DNA from: Phreatobacter sp.
GTDB lineage: Bacteria; Pseudomonadota; Alphaproteobacteria; Rhizobiales; Phreatobacteraceae
NCBI RefSeq assembly: GCF_030691135.1
Contig: NZ_JAUYFA010000072.1
Span: 1-64,000, forward strand
Direction: 5' to 3'
Length of the DNA stretch: 64,000 bases
Shown here: positions 39,147-48,915 of the stretch, one piece after another
Layout of the letters: each line of letters starts with the position of its first letter
How positions within the stretch are numbered: position 1 is the first letter of the stretch
Translations under genes and position numbers: made by a program
The notes under the pieces: model-generated
The model's input: only the letters and a program-made list of their open reading frames with translations
Told to the model about the DNA's origin: nothing
Databases searched by the model: none

Positions 39147-40783
39147 GCGGGAACCTTCGGCACCTGGACGGCGAGCGGCAATGTCACGGTCGCCGTCGTT
39201 CCGCGTTCGGGGGCGCTGGTGAGTGAAATCTCGCCGCCGTGACCGCGGACGAGGACCCTTGCGATGGGAAGGCCAAGCCCGCTGCCATCGGCCCGATGGC
39301 TGATCGCGTTGGGCGCCCGGTGGCTGCGGTCGAAGACCTTCGGCAGTTCCTCGGCGGCGATCCCGATCCCCTCGTCGTGGATCCGCACCTCGACCTTCGC
39401 CGGTTCACTCGCGATCCGCACGGCCTCCAGCCGGACCGCCTGGCCGGGGCGCGAATAGCGCACGGCATTGTCGACGAGCGCCAGCAGGAGCTGTCTGAGG
39501 CGGTCGGCATCGCCGCTCATCTCGAGCGCCGCGGGCCAGGGTTCGTGATGGAGCCGCACCCCGCTCGCCAGGGCCATGGCCTCGCCGTGGGAGAGCACGT
39601 CGTTCAGGACGTCGACGAGATCGACGGCAACCCTGCGCAGCGACAAGGCGTCGATGTCGCTGCGGGCCATCGTCAGGAGATCGTCGATGGCGAGGCCGAG
39701 CTGGCGCGAGGCGTCGTCGATCCGACGCAGCGAGCTCCGGTACTCGTCGACGGGCTTGAGGGAACCGCGCAGGGCGACCTGCGCCTCGCCGCGGATGGCG
39801 GTCGTCGGCGTGCGCAATTCGTGGCTGATGTCGGCGAAGAGCTGGCGTCGGCGCACCTCCGCCTCGCGCTGGGCCGCCAGCGCGGAGGTCAGTTCGTCGG
39901 TGCGGGCGGCGACCTGCTCCTCGAGAGCCTGGCGCGCCTCGGTCTCGATGCGCCGGCGCTCGGCCAGTTCGGCCGCCATCGCATCCATGCTGCGGGCGAC
40001 GGCGGCGAACTCGTCGGAACCGGACAGGGCGATGCGGTGCGACAGGCGGCCCGCCCGCAGCGCGGCGGCGCCCTCGGACAGGCTGCGCAGCGGACCACGC
40101 AGGGCGCGGGCGAAGAAGACGGCGAGCAGCAGCGCCGCCAGGGCGAGCGTCGTGGTCGATCCGACCCAGAGCCGTCTCAGCCAGGCCAGCGCATCGTTCG
40201 TGTCGGCCCGCTTCTCGCGCAGGGAGACATCCTCCCGGTCGATGCTTTCGGCGAGCAGCAGGCGCAGATCCTGCCCTTCCGCCCGGTCGAACAATTCGTT
40301 GGCGATCGACCAGGCGAGGTTGGTGTCCATGCCGACGGGTGGCGGGTTCAGGCTCGCGAGCCCCCGCTCCAGCTGCGCGATGCTCCCGTCGAGCACCACC
40401 AGCGCATCGCGGCGCTGGGCCTGCCGCTGGCGCGCGGCCGGGCCGTCATCGAGCACCACGGCCTGGTCGGCGAGCCTCTTGAGATCGGCGAGGATGATCC
40501 GCATCCGCTGCAGCAGCGCGTCGCGATGGCTGTCGCGCGCATCCGCCCCGAACTGCCGCTGGGCGAGCCAGGTGCGCAATTGCTGCTTCTCGGAGCGCAG
40601 CTCGGTGAAGCCCTGCCTGATGTCGGCGGCGACACGCCCGCGCAGCACGTGGCGCTCCGCCTCCCCCACGGCCCACAGCGCCACGGCGCCCTGGATCACG
40701 GCGATCGAGCCGAGGGCCGCCAGGGCCAGCGTCAGGCGCCGCCCGAAGACATTGGTCTGCTGCGTCGGCGGTGGGGTCGTCAT
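39143..40783 (-). CDS. Sensor histidine kinase with HAMP domain
   Basis: FADISHELRTPTTAIRGEAQVAL; LVDNAVRYSRPGQ; SGLGLPIARVLVRGHGGEI. Confidence 0.95.
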   Translation of the reverse strand: MTTPPPTQQTNVFGRRLTLALAALGSIAVIQGAVALWAVGEAERHVLRGRVAADIRQGFTELRSEKQQLRTWLAQRQFGADARDSHRDALLQRMRIILADLKRLADQAVVLDDGPAARQRQAQRRDALVVLDGSIAQLERGLASLNPPPVGMDTNLAWSIANELFDRAEGQDLRLLLAESIDREDVSLREKRADTNDALAWLRRLWVGSTTTLALAALLLAVFFARALRGPLRSLSEGAAALRAGRLSHRIALSGSDEFAAVARSMDAMAAELAERRRIETEARQALEEQVAARTDELTSALAAQREAEVRRRQLFADISHELRTPTTAIRGEAQVALRGSLKPVDEYRSSLRRIDDASRQLGLAIDDLLTMARSDIDALSLRRVAVDLVDVLNDVLSHGEAMALASGVRLHHEPWPAALEMSGDADRLRQLLLALVDNAVRYSRPGQAVRLEAVRIASEPAKVEVRIHDEGIGIAAEELPKVFDRSHRAPNAISHRADGSGLGLPIARVLVRGHGGEISLTSAPERGTTATVTLPLAVQVPKVPA

Positions 40784-40789
40784 CCGATG

Positions 40790-40844
40790 TTCATGAAGAA
40801 TTCAGTGCGCGCTCATGCCGGGTTCAAGTCGGCGTCAGCCGCGG
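40790..40844. promoter_or_regulatory. Five tandem 11-bp direct repeats (TTCATG-like), candidate OmpR-family regulator binding array
   Basis: ttcatgaagaa/ttcagtgcgcg/ctcatgccggg/ttcaagtcggc/gtcagccgcgg; TCA at 40791, 40802, 40813, 40824 and 40835. Confidence 0.65.
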
Positions 40845-40917
40845 TGCCTACAACGTCAGGGCGCGGTCGAAAACGCCCGCCCCGCCTGACGACGACAACG
40901 TAACCCTAGGAGAGCAC

Positions 40918-41484
40918 ATGTCCGCCCGAAACTCCATCATGACCGCCGCGCTTCTCGCTCTGGCCGTTCCGTTCGGCGCCGCCTCGGCCCAGACCACCGT
41001 GGTCAACCAGGCCGTGACCCAGACCGAGGTCCTCGCCGCCCAGCGCGCCTGGTGCGACGCCCTCGTGAGCATCAGCACCACCCATGCGTCCCAGGGGCAG
41101 GCTGCCGCCAAGGCCCTGGCCGAGCGGGTGATCGACGCCGCCTACGGCTACCAGATGGGCGCCGTCCTGTTCAAACCGACCCTGACCGTGGCGCCGCAGA
41201 CGTTCCGCACCACCCGCGCCGGCGCGCTGGCCTATTTCGTCGGCGGCGACACCGCCTTCCCGAACGACAAGGGCTTTGCCCTGAACGGCTGGACGAAGTG
41301 CGAGATCGCCAACAGCGCCATCTTCATCGCCGGCGACTCCGCCACGACCATGGGCAATGTCAGCATCACCGGCCCGAACGGCGCGGTAACGACGGTCGAC
41401 AAGACCTGGAAGTTCGTGAAGGACGATGCCGGCCGGCTGCGCATCGTCGTCCATCACTCGTCGCTGCCCTACCGTCCGAACTGA
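40918..41484 (+). CDS. Secreted protein of unknown function
   Basis: Signal peptide MSARNSIMTAALLALAVPFGAASAQ; AGGAGAGCAC RBS; SnoaL/NTF2-like look at the C-terminus (inference). Confidence 0.75.
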   Translation: MSARNSIMTAALLALAVPFGAASAQTTVVNQAVTQTEVLAAQRAWCDALVSISTTHASQGQAAAKALAERVIDAAYGYQMGAVLFKPTLTVAPQTFRTTRAGALAYFVGGDTAFPNDKGFALNGWTKCEIANSAIFIAGDSATTMGNVSITGPNGAVTTVDKTWKFVKDDAGRLRIVVHHSSLPYRPN

Positions 41485-41537
41485 GCCGGCGGGGCGGGCG
41501 GGTTGCGCCCGTTCCATCATCGACCCGTTCCCCCGGA

Positions 41538-41562
41538 TGACCCGGCGCCCCTCGCGCCGGGT
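41538..41562. terminator. Hairpin between convergent genes
   Basis: gacccggcgcccctcgcgccgggtc. Confidence 0.6.
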
Positions 41563-41569
41563 CGTTCCG

Positions 41570-42175
41570 TCAGAGCCAGGGACGCGCCGTCGAGACCGTC
41601 TTCTCGAAGCTGTCGATCGACTTTTCCTTGACCATGGTCAGGCCGATATCGTCGAGGCCGTTGAGGAGGCAGTGCTTGCGGAAGGGGTCGAGGTCGAACT
41701 TGATCGTGCCGCCGTCGGGGCCGCGGATCTCCTGCGCCTCGAGGTCGACGGTGAGCGTCGCGTTGGAGCCGCGGTCGGCATCCTCGAACAGCTTCTCGAG
41801 CTGCTCCGGGGTGACGGTGATCGGCAGGACGCCGTTCTTGAAGCAGTTGTTGTAGAAGATGTCGGCGAAGCTGGTGGAGATCACGCAGCGGATGCCGAAA
41901 TCGAGCAGCGCCCAGGGGGCATGCTCGCGCGACGAGCCGCAGCCGAAATTGTCGCCCGCGACCAGGATCTGGGCGTTGCGATAGGCCGGCTTGTTCAGCA
42001 CGAAATCCGGGTTTTCCGACCCGTCGTCCTTGAAGCGCGCCTCGGAGAACAGGCCCTTGCCGAGGCCGGTGCGCTTGATGGTCTTCAGATACTGCTTGGG
42101 GATGATCATGTCGGTGTCGACATTGATCGTGCGCATGGGCGCGGCGACGCCGGTGAGAACGGTGAATTTCTGCAT
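41570..42175 (-). CDS. leuD: 3-isopropylmalate dehydratase small subunit
   Basis: [56 protein letters not shown]. Confidence 0.97.
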   Translation of the reverse strand: MQKFTVLTGVAAPMRTINVDTDMIIPKQYLKTIKRTGLGKGLFSEARFKDDGSENPDFVLNKPAYRNAQILVAGDNFGCGSSREHAPWALLDFGIRCVISTSFADIFYNNCFKNGVLPITVTPEQLEKLFEDADRGSNATLTVDLEAQEIRGPDGGTIKFDLDPFRKHCLLNGLDDIGLTMVKEKSIDSFEKTVSTARPWL

Positions 42176-42307
42176 GGGTTTTCCCCTCGATGCTCGTTGC
42201 CGCCCGTGTATCAGAGCCGTGACATGCCCTGCAAGCAGGCCGCCGGGACGGGCGGGGTTGCAGCGACGGTCCGGCCGGCCGATATGGCGGTGACGAGGGA
42301 GAATGCG

Positions 42308-42574
42308 ATGAGCCTGTCCGACACCATCACCGAGAAGCTGACAGCGGCCTTCGCCCCCGAGGCGCTGGAGGTCATCGACGAGAGCCACCAGCATCAGGGG
42401 CATGGCGGCTGGCGCGAGGGCGGCGAGACGCATTTCCGGGTGAAGCTCGTCTCGGCGGCCTTTGCCGGCAAGTCGCGGGTCGACCGCCACCGCATGGTCA
42501 ACCAGGTCCTCGATGCGGAACTGAAGGGCCGCGTCCATGCCCTGGCGATGCAGACCAAGGCGCCGGGGGAGTGA
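42308..42574 (+). CDS. BolA family protein
   Basis: [45 protein letters not shown]. Confidence 0.94.
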   Translation: MSLSDTITEKLTAAFAPEALEVIDESHQHQGHGGWREGGETHFRVKLVSAAFAGKSRVDRHRMVNQVLDAELKGRVHALAMQTKAPGE

Positions 42575-42603
42575 GGAGAGGGCCTCGCGGCCCCACCCAC
42601 CGA

Positions 42604-42999
42604 CTACAGCCCCGCCACCAGCCGGTCAGCGGTGGCGAGATTGCAGGCCATCGGCACATCGTAGACCACGGCGAGGCGGGTCAGCGCCTTGACGTCGACG
42701 TCGTGGGGGTGGGGCGACAGCGGATCGACGAGGAAGACCAGCAGGCCGATCCTGTCCTCGACGATCAGCGCGCCGATCTGCTGGTCGCCGCCGAGCGGCC
42801 CGCTCTTCATCAGGCGGATGTCGAGGTCCGGCATGTCGGCCTTCAGTAGCGCCCCTGTCGTGCCGGTCGCCACCAGCGGATAGCGGACGAGACGCCCGTG
42901 GTGGCGGCGCGCCCAGGCCAGCATGTCCGGCTTCTTCTTGTCATGGGCGATGAGGGCGATCAGCCCCCGCGTCGGGTCGGTTGCCGCGTCGTCGGCCAT
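42604..42999 (-). CDS. mgsA: Methylglyoxal synthase
   Basis: [55 protein letters not shown]. Confidence 0.95.
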   Translation of the reverse strand: MADDAATDPTRGLIALIAHDKKKPDMLAWARRHHGRLVRYPLVATGTTGALLKADMPDLDIRLMKSGPLGGDQQIGALIVEDRIGLLVFLVDPLSPHPHDVDVKALTRLAVVYDVPMACNLATADRLVAGL

Positions 43000-43029
43000 C
43001 GGCTGTCCTTTCTGCCTGTCGTCCCGTGA

Positions 43030-44313
43030 TCAGTTGAGGCGGTCGAGCGGCGTGATCTTGAGGGCCGAGATGCGGTTGCGCTGGCGGCGCAGGACCTGGA
43101 AGCGGAAGCCGTGGAAGGTGAAGGTCTGGCCGCTCTCGGGGATGGAGCGCGCCTCGTGGATGACGAGGCCGGCAATGGTCGTTGCCTCCTCGTCCGGCAG
43201 GCGCCAGTCCATGGCGCGGTTGAGGTCGCGCACCGGCACCGAGCCGTCGACATTGACCGAACCGTCGGGCTGCGGGCGCACGCCGGTGACCTGCACATCG
43301 TGCTCGTCTTTGATGTCGCCGACGATCTCCTCGATGATGTCCTCGAGGGTGACGAGCCCCATGACCTCGCCATATTCGTCGACGACCAGGGCGAAATGGG
43401 TCTTGCGGCGCAGGAAGGCCTTGAGCTGGTCCTGCAGGCTCGTCGAGTCGGGCACGAACCAGGCCGGCAGGGCGAGCGCCGCGGGATCGATCTTGGTCAT
43501 GTCGCCGCCGGCAGCGGCGAGGGCGCGCAGCAGATCCTTGCCATGCAACACGCCGATGATGTTCTCCGGCGTGTCGCGCCACAGCGGAATGCGGGTATAG
43601 GGCGCGGCGAGAACGTCGCGCACGACCTTTTCCGGGGCATCGCCCGCATCGATCGTCACCATCTTGGTGCGGTGGACCATGACGTCCTCGACGGTGAGGT
43701 CCTTGAGGTCGAGAATGCCGCCGACCATGTCGCGGTCGAGCTTGCCGAAGGAGCCCTCCTTGTGCATCAGGTCGACCGTTCCGCGCAGTTCCTCCGCGCC
43801 GGTCAGCACGTTCTGATTGTCGCTGATCCGCATGCCGAACAGGCGCAGCACGCCGCGCACGATGGCCTCGACGGCGATCAGGATCGGCCCGAACAGGGCG
43901 ACGACAACAGCGACCGGTCGCGCCAGGGCAAGGGCGGTCTGTTCCGGCCGCGAGATGGCCACCGTCTTCGGCAACACCGCGGCGAAGACGATGATCAGCA
44001 CCGACATGATGACGGTCGCGTAGATCACGCCCTCGGCGCCGAAGAAGGCGACGAAGAGGGAGGTGGCGAAGGCCGACACGCCGACATTGACGATGTTGTT
44101 GCCCACCAGCATGGCGCCGATGAGGCGCTCGCGCGTGTCGAGCAGACGGCTGATGATACCGGCCCGTTTGTCACCGGCGCTCTCCAGCGCCAGCATCCGC
44201 GCCTTCGAGGCGGCGGACATGGCGGTCTCGGCGCTGGAAAAGAAGGCCGACAGCAGCAGGCAGACGACAATGAGTGTCACCGCCAGCCACGGGTTGATCG
44301 CAAGTTCGTCCAT
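43030..44313 (-). CDS. Hemolysin family protein (CNNM plus CBS plus CorC domains)
   Basis: FFSSAETAMSAASKARM; VEDVMVHRTKMVTIDA; VVDEYGEVMGLVTLEDIIEEIVGDI. Confidence 0.94.
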   Translation of the reverse strand: MDELAINPWLAVTLIVVCLLLSAFFSSAETAMSAASKARMLALESAGDKRAGIISRLLDTRERLIGAMLVGNNIVNVGVSAFATSLFVAFFGAEGVIYATVIMSVLIIVFAAVLPKTVAISRPEQTALALARPVAVVVALFGPILIAVEAIVRGVLRLFGMRISDNQNVLTGAEELRGTVDLMHKEGSFGKLDRDMVGGILDLKDLTVEDVMVHRTKMVTIDAGDAPEKVVRDVLAAPYTRIPLWRDTPENIIGVLHGKDLLRALAAAGGDMTKIDPAALALPAWFVPDSTSLQDQLKAFLRRKTHFALVVDEYGEVMGLVTLEDIIEEIVGDIKDEHDVQVTGVRPQPDGSVNVDGSVPVRDLNRAMDWRLPDEEATTIAGLVIHEARSIPESGQTFTFHGFRFQVLRRQRNRISALKITPLDRLN

Positions 44314-44437
44314 GATGCTCCCGGCCCAGACGGCCCGCCTCGTCACACGCGGGAAGAAAGACTTCCCCCGCCTAGACCTAACGCCTTCGCGACGCCCGGC
44401 AAAGGGTGCGGCCTGGCGCCATAGGCCCCGTCACGCC

Positions 44438-44932
44438 TCAGGGGGCTCGCTTCTTCGCCATCAGCTCCGCGTCGGACCAGTCGTCCTCGAAACCCATCCG
44501 CGTGTAATAGGCGAGCCCACCGGCGTTCTCGCGCCGGATGGTGGCGTCGATCATCTGAACGCCGGCGGCCCTCGCGGCGTTCCGCGTCGCGGCGAAGAGG
44601 CGACTGCCGATCCCGCTCTTCTGCGTGCCGATCGCGACGAATGTGGCGATGAAGGCCCAGCCGGGCGGCCGCGGGTTGGCGCCCTTCCAGTCGGGATCGC
44701 ACCAGGCCAGCGCCTGGAACCCGAGGACGACGCCGTCGACCTCCGCGACATGGCAGCAAATGCCACCCGGGACGTCGATGTGGTGGGCGATCATCCTCTC
44801 GGTGTCGAAGGGTGTGCGGTGGGCGGTCGTCCCGCCGCGGCGGATGATGGCGTTGAGGAGATCGGCCATGGCGGCAGCGTCGTGGATCGTCGCCGGGCGG
44901 ATGACGGGTTCTGCGGTCATGGCCGGGCTCAT
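44438..44932 (-). CDS. GNAT family N-acetyltransferase
   Basis: ATIHDAAAMADLLNAII; GWAFIATFVAIGTQKSGIGSRLFAATRNAARAAGV. Confidence 0.9.
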   Translation of the reverse strand: MSPAMTAEPVIRPATIHDAAAMADLLNAIIRRGGTTAHRTPFDTERMIAHHIDVPGGICCHVAEVDGVVLGFQALAWCDPDWKGANPRPPGWAFIATFVAIGTQKSGIGSRLFAATRNAARAAGVQMIDATIRRENAGGLAYYTRMGFEDDWSDAELMAKKRAP

Positions 44933-46074
44933 CCGCGCGCCAGTTCCGCGGCCAGGAAAGCGCGCACCGCAGCCGGATCGACATCCTTGGCGATGAAGCT
45001 CTCACCGATGCCACGGGCGAGGATGAAGGTGAGCTTGCCGCGGGCGACCTTCTTGTCCTGGCCGATGGCGGCCATCAGGCGGTCGACGTCGCCGACGCCG
45101 CCGGGGATCTCGGACAGTTCGGTGGGCAGGCCGACTTGCTTCAGGTGGTTCGCCATGCGCTCGGCCGCATCCGGCGGGCAAAGGCCGAGCTTCGCCGAGA
45201 AGCGGAAGGCCTGGCACATGCCGATGGCGACGCCCTCGCCGTGGACGAGGCGGGCGCCGTCATAGGCGGTGGCGGCCTCCAGGGCATGGCCGAAGGTGTG
45301 GCCGAGATTGAGCAGGGCGCGGTCGCCAGTCTCGGTCTCGTCGCGGGCGACGACGGCCGCCTTGGCGCGGCAGGAGGTGGCGATGGCGTGGACGCGGTCG
45401 CGGCCGCCCTGGAAGACGCCGCGCCAGTTGGCCTCCAGCCAGGCGAAGAAACCGGGATCGTCGATGAGGCCGTATTTCGCCACCTCGGCATAGCCGGCGC
45501 GGAACTCGCGGGTGGAGAGCGTATCGAGCACGTCGGTATCGGCCAGAACCAGGCCCGGCTGGTAGAAGGCGCCGATGAGGTTCTTGCCGTGGCGGGAATT
45601 GATGCCGGTCTTGCCGCCCACCGAGGAATCGACCTGGGCGAGCAGCGAGGTCGGCATCTGCACGAAGCCCATGCCGCGGCGGACGATGGCGGCGGCGAAA
45701 CCGGCGAGATCGCCGACAACCCCGCCGCCGAGGGCGAGGACGATGTCGCCGCGCTCCAGCCGGTGGCTCAGGATCTGGTCGACAACCTCTTCCAGCACGG
45801 CGAAACGCTTGGTCGCCTCGCCGGGGGTGACGGTGATGCGGTGATGGCGGATGCCGGCTGCGGTGAGGCTCGCCTCCAGCGCCGGTCCATGGAGATCGCC
45901 GACATGGGCATCGGTGACGATCGCCACGGCGCGGCCGGGAAAGCGGGCGGCGATGCGCGCCCCGGCGCCGGCGATGAGGCCGGCACCGATGAGGATGTCG
46001 TAGGAGCGATCGCCGAGCACGACGGGAACGCGCGTCGCCGCACCGGCTTCGTCGAGGTCGGAAAGCAGGGTCAC
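44929..46074 (-). CDS. aroB: 3-dehydroquinate synthase
   Basis: LALGGGVVGDLAGFAAAIVRRGMGFVQMPTSLLAQVDSSVGGKTGIN; NLGHTFGHALE. Confidence 0.97.
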   Translation of the reverse strand: MTLLSDLDEAGAATRVPVVLGDRSYDILIGAGLIAGAGARIAARFPGRAVAIVTDAHVGDLHGPALEASLTAAGIRHHRITVTPGEATKRFAVLEEVVDQILSHRLERGDIVLALGGGVVGDLAGFAAAIVRRGMGFVQMPTSLLAQVDSSVGGKTGINSRHGKNLIGAFYQPGLVLADTDVLDTLSTREFRAGYAEVAKYGLIDDPGFFAWLEANWRGVFQGGRDRVHAIATSCRAKAAVVARDETETGDRALLNLGHTFGHALEAATAYDGARLVHGEGVAIGMCQAFRFSAKLGLCPPDAAERMANHLKQVGLPTELSEIPGGVGDVDRLMAAIGQDKKVARGKLTFILARGIGESFIAKDVDPAAVRAFLAAELARG

Positions 46075-46667
46075 GGCAGCGCTCGTTCGGCGGGCGGGAG
46101 GATGTGGCAGGCGAGAGCCCGGATGACGTCGTCGGCGACGTCCTCGTGGGTCGCCTCGCGGGAGACGACGGTCAGCGCCGCCTCGGCATAGACGGGATAG
46201 CGCTCGTCCATCAGGCGCTTCAGCACCGCCTGCGGATCATCGGCCTTGAGCAGCGGCCGGTCGCCGCGCCGCTTGACGCGCTTCATCAGTACGTCGAGCT
46301 CGGCCTTGAGCCAGATGGAGATGCCGCGCTCGCGGATGCGATCGCGCGTGTCGGGGTTCATATAGGCGCCGCCGCCGGTCGCCAGCACCTGCGGACCGGT
46401 ATCGAGGATGCGGGCGACGACGCGGACCTCTCCCGAGCGGAAATAGGCCTCGCCGTGCTTGTCGAAGATTTCGGGGATGGTGAGGTCCGCCGCCTTCTCG
46501 ATCTCGGTGTCGGCATCGACGAAGGGCAGGCCGAGCCGGTGGGCGAGCCGCCGGCCGATGGAGGATTTGCCCGCGCCCATCAGCCCGACGAGCACGATGG
46601 AGCGCGCGCCGAGTGCCTCGCGCAGCCGCTTCACGTCGATGTCGGCCCCCGCCGCACTCATGACCAT
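46071..46667 (-). CDS. aroK: Shikimate kinase
   Basis: IVLVGLMGAGKSSIGRRLAHRLGLPFVDADTEIE; LATGGGAYM; overlaps aroB. Confidence 0.97.
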   Translation of the reverse strand: MVMSAAGADIDVKRLREALGARSIVLVGLMGAGKSSIGRRLAHRLGLPFVDADTEIEKAADLTIPEIFDKHGEAYFRSGEVRVVARILDTGPQVLATGGGAYMNPDTRDRIRERGISIWLKAELDVLMKRVKRRGDRPLLKADDPQAVLKRLMDERYPVYAEAALTVVSREATHEDVADDVIRALACHILPPAERALP

Positions 46668-46730
46668 ACCGCCATGCTCCCGTCTCTCACGAAAACGGCG
46701 GGAAGGGCAACCGGCAGGATCGGACGCGGG

Positions 46731-47618
46731 TCAGGCTTCGGCCGCCCGTGCCGCGATGGCGTCGGCGATGGCGACGAGCTTGCGGGCCATGTCGGCGTGC
46801 AGCCGCTCGACCATGCGGCCCTCGACCTGGATGGCGCCCCTGGCGGCGTTCTCGGGCAGGTCGAAGGCGGCGATGATGGTCCGCGCCCAGGCGACCTCCT
46901 TCTCGGCCGGCGAGAAGGCGGCGTTGCAGGGACCGATCTGGTTCGGATGGATCAGCGTCTTGCCGTCGAAACCCATGTCGCGGGCTTCGGCGCATTCGCG
47001 GGCGAAACCGGCCTCATCGGCGATCTCGTTCCAGACGCCGTCGAGGATGGCGAGGCCATGGGCGCGCGCGGCGGCGAGCGAGAGCATCAGCCAGGCGTTC
47101 ATCGGCGCCCGGCCGGGCACGATGCGCGCGCCGGTCTCCTTGGCGAGGTCGTTGGTACCCATGACGAAGCCGGAGAGCCGCGTCCGCCGGTCCGCCGCGG
47201 CGGCGGCGATGGCGGCGGCGTTCAGCATGGCGAGCGGCGTCTCCATCATCGCCCAGACGGCGGTGCGATCGGGCCCGCCGGCGCCGACGATGGCCTTGCC
47301 GGCGGCGACGAGATCCTCCGGGCGGCTGACCTTGGGGATGAGGATGACATCGGGGCCGGTCGGCGCCAGCGCCTTCAGATCGTCGGCGCCCCAGGCGGTG
47401 TCGAGGCCGTTGATGCGCACCACCACCTCGCGATGGCCGAAGCCGCCTGCGGTCACGGCGGCGGCGACCTGGCCGCGGGCAACCTCCTTGGCATCGGGCG
47501 CCACCGCATCCTCGAGGTCGAGGATGACGACGTCGGCGGCAAGCGTGCGGGCCTTGTCCAGCGCGCGGGCATTGGAGCCGGGCATGTAGAGGACGGAGCG
47601 GCGGGGACGGAGCGGCAT
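46731..47618 (-). CDS. CoA ester lyase (HpcH/HpaI aldolase / citrate lyase beta-like)
   Basis: RSVLYMPGSNARALDKARTLAADVVILDLEDAVAPDAKE; MGFDGKTLIHPNQI. Confidence 0.93.
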   Translation of the reverse strand: MPLRPRRSVLYMPGSNARALDKARTLAADVVILDLEDAVAPDAKEVARGQVAAAVTAGGFGHREVVVRINGLDTAWGADDLKALAPTGPDVILIPKVSRPEDLVAAGKAIVGAGGPDRTAVWAMMETPLAMLNAAAIAAAAADRRTRLSGFVMGTNDLAKETGARIVPGRAPMNAWLMLSLAAARAHGLAILDGVWNEIADEAGFARECAEARDMGFDGKTLIHPNQIGPCNAAFSPAEKEVAWARTIIAAFDLPENAARGAIQVEGRMVERLHADMARKLVAIADAIAARAAEA

Positions 47619-47672
47619 GGCTTTCGGGTCCGAAGGTGGGCTATGTGCGGGCAAGGCTAGCTGCATCGCAGC

Positions 47673-48899
47673 ATGCATGCCATCGTCCTTCCGAACGAGA
47701 CCGGCCCACCCCGAAAGAGACCGAGCGTGACACACGCTGATGTGCTGATCGTCGGCGGCGGAATCATGGGTTCCTGCACCGCCTATTTCCTCAAGAAGGA
47801 GCTCGGCTATGCCGGGACGGTGCGCGTCATCGAGCGCGATCCGACCTATGCACAGGCCTCCACGACGCTGTCGGCCGCTTCCATCCGGCAGCAGTTCTCG
47901 ACCCCTGAGAACATCCGCATGAGCCGCTTCGGCATCGACGTGATCCGCTCCCTCAAGGACCGGTTCGGCGCGGATGCCGATATCGGCTTCCGCGAGGGCG
48001 GCTATCTGATCCTCGCCTCGCCGGATGGGCAGGAGGTGCTGGAGGCCAACTGGCGGACTCAGGCCGCCGAGGGCGCCGACATCCTGCTCCTCGGCCCATC
48101 CGAGCTGCAGGCGCGCTTTCCCTGGCTCTCCACCGAGGACATCGCGCTCGGCGCCTTCGGCCGCAGCGGCGAGGGCTGGTTCGACGCGGCCATGCTGCTC
48201 GACCTGTTCCGCAAGGCGGCGCGGGAGGCCGGCGCGACCTACGAGAAGGGCGAGGTGGCCTCGCTGGTGCGCCAGGGCGACCGTGTCACCGGCGCGGTGA
48301 TGACGGATGGCTCTTCGCGGGCCTGCGGCACGCTGGTGCTGGCCGCCGGCGCCTGGGCGGGACGGCTGGCGGCGGGCATCCAGGTGCCGCTGCCGGTGGA
48401 ACCGCGGAAGCGCACGGTCTTCGTGGTGAAGTGCCCGGCGACCTTCCCGGACATGCCGCTGATCGTCGATCCCTCCGGGGTGTGGATGCGGCCCGAGCGC
48501 GATCTCGTCATCGGCGGCTGGGGGCCGGGCGCCGACGATCCCGACCCGGCAGCCTACGGCGACTTCGAGCCGAACCACGATGAGTTCGAATCCTACGTCT
48601 GGCCGGCCTGGGCAACGCGCATCCCGGCCATGGAACAGCTCCGCCAGATGCGCGCCTGGGCCGGGCATTACGATTTCAACACGCTCGACCACAACGCCAT
48701 CCTCGGCCCCCATCCGGATGTCGCCGGCCTGATGTTCATCAACGGCTTTTCCGGCCACGGCCTGCAGCAGGCCCCGGCCGCCGGACGGGCGCTGGCCGAG
48801 CTCATCGTCCATGGCGGCTATCGCAGCCTCGACCTCTCCGTCTTCGGTTTCGACCGCATCCTGCGGAACGAGCCGGTTCTCGAACTCAATGTGATCTGA
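47673..48899 (+). CDS. FAD-dependent oxidoreductase (DAO family)
   Basis: ADVLIVGGGIMGSCTAYFLKKELGY; GFSGHGLQQAPAAGRALAELI. Confidence 0.93.
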   Translation: MHAIVLPNETGPPRKRPSVTHADVLIVGGGIMGSCTAYFLKKELGYAGTVRVIERDPTYAQASTTLSAASIRQQFSTPENIRMSRFGIDVIRSLKDRFGADADIGFREGGYLILASPDGQEVLEANWRTQAAEGADILLLGPSELQARFPWLSTEDIALGAFGRSGEGWFDAAMLLDLFRKAAREAGATYEKGEVASLVRQGDRVTGAVMTDGSSRACGTLVLAAGAWAGRLAAGIQVPLPVEPRKRTVFVVKCPATFPDMPLIVDPSGVWMRPERDLVIGGWGPGADDPDPAAYGDFEPNHDEFESYVWPAWATRIPAMEQLRQMRAWAGHYDFNTLDHNAILGPHPDVAGLMFINGFSGHGLQQAPAAGRALAELIVHGGYRSLDLSVFGFDRILRNEPVLELNVI

Positions 48900-48915
48900 C
48901 CCCGGAGCCTCCCCC

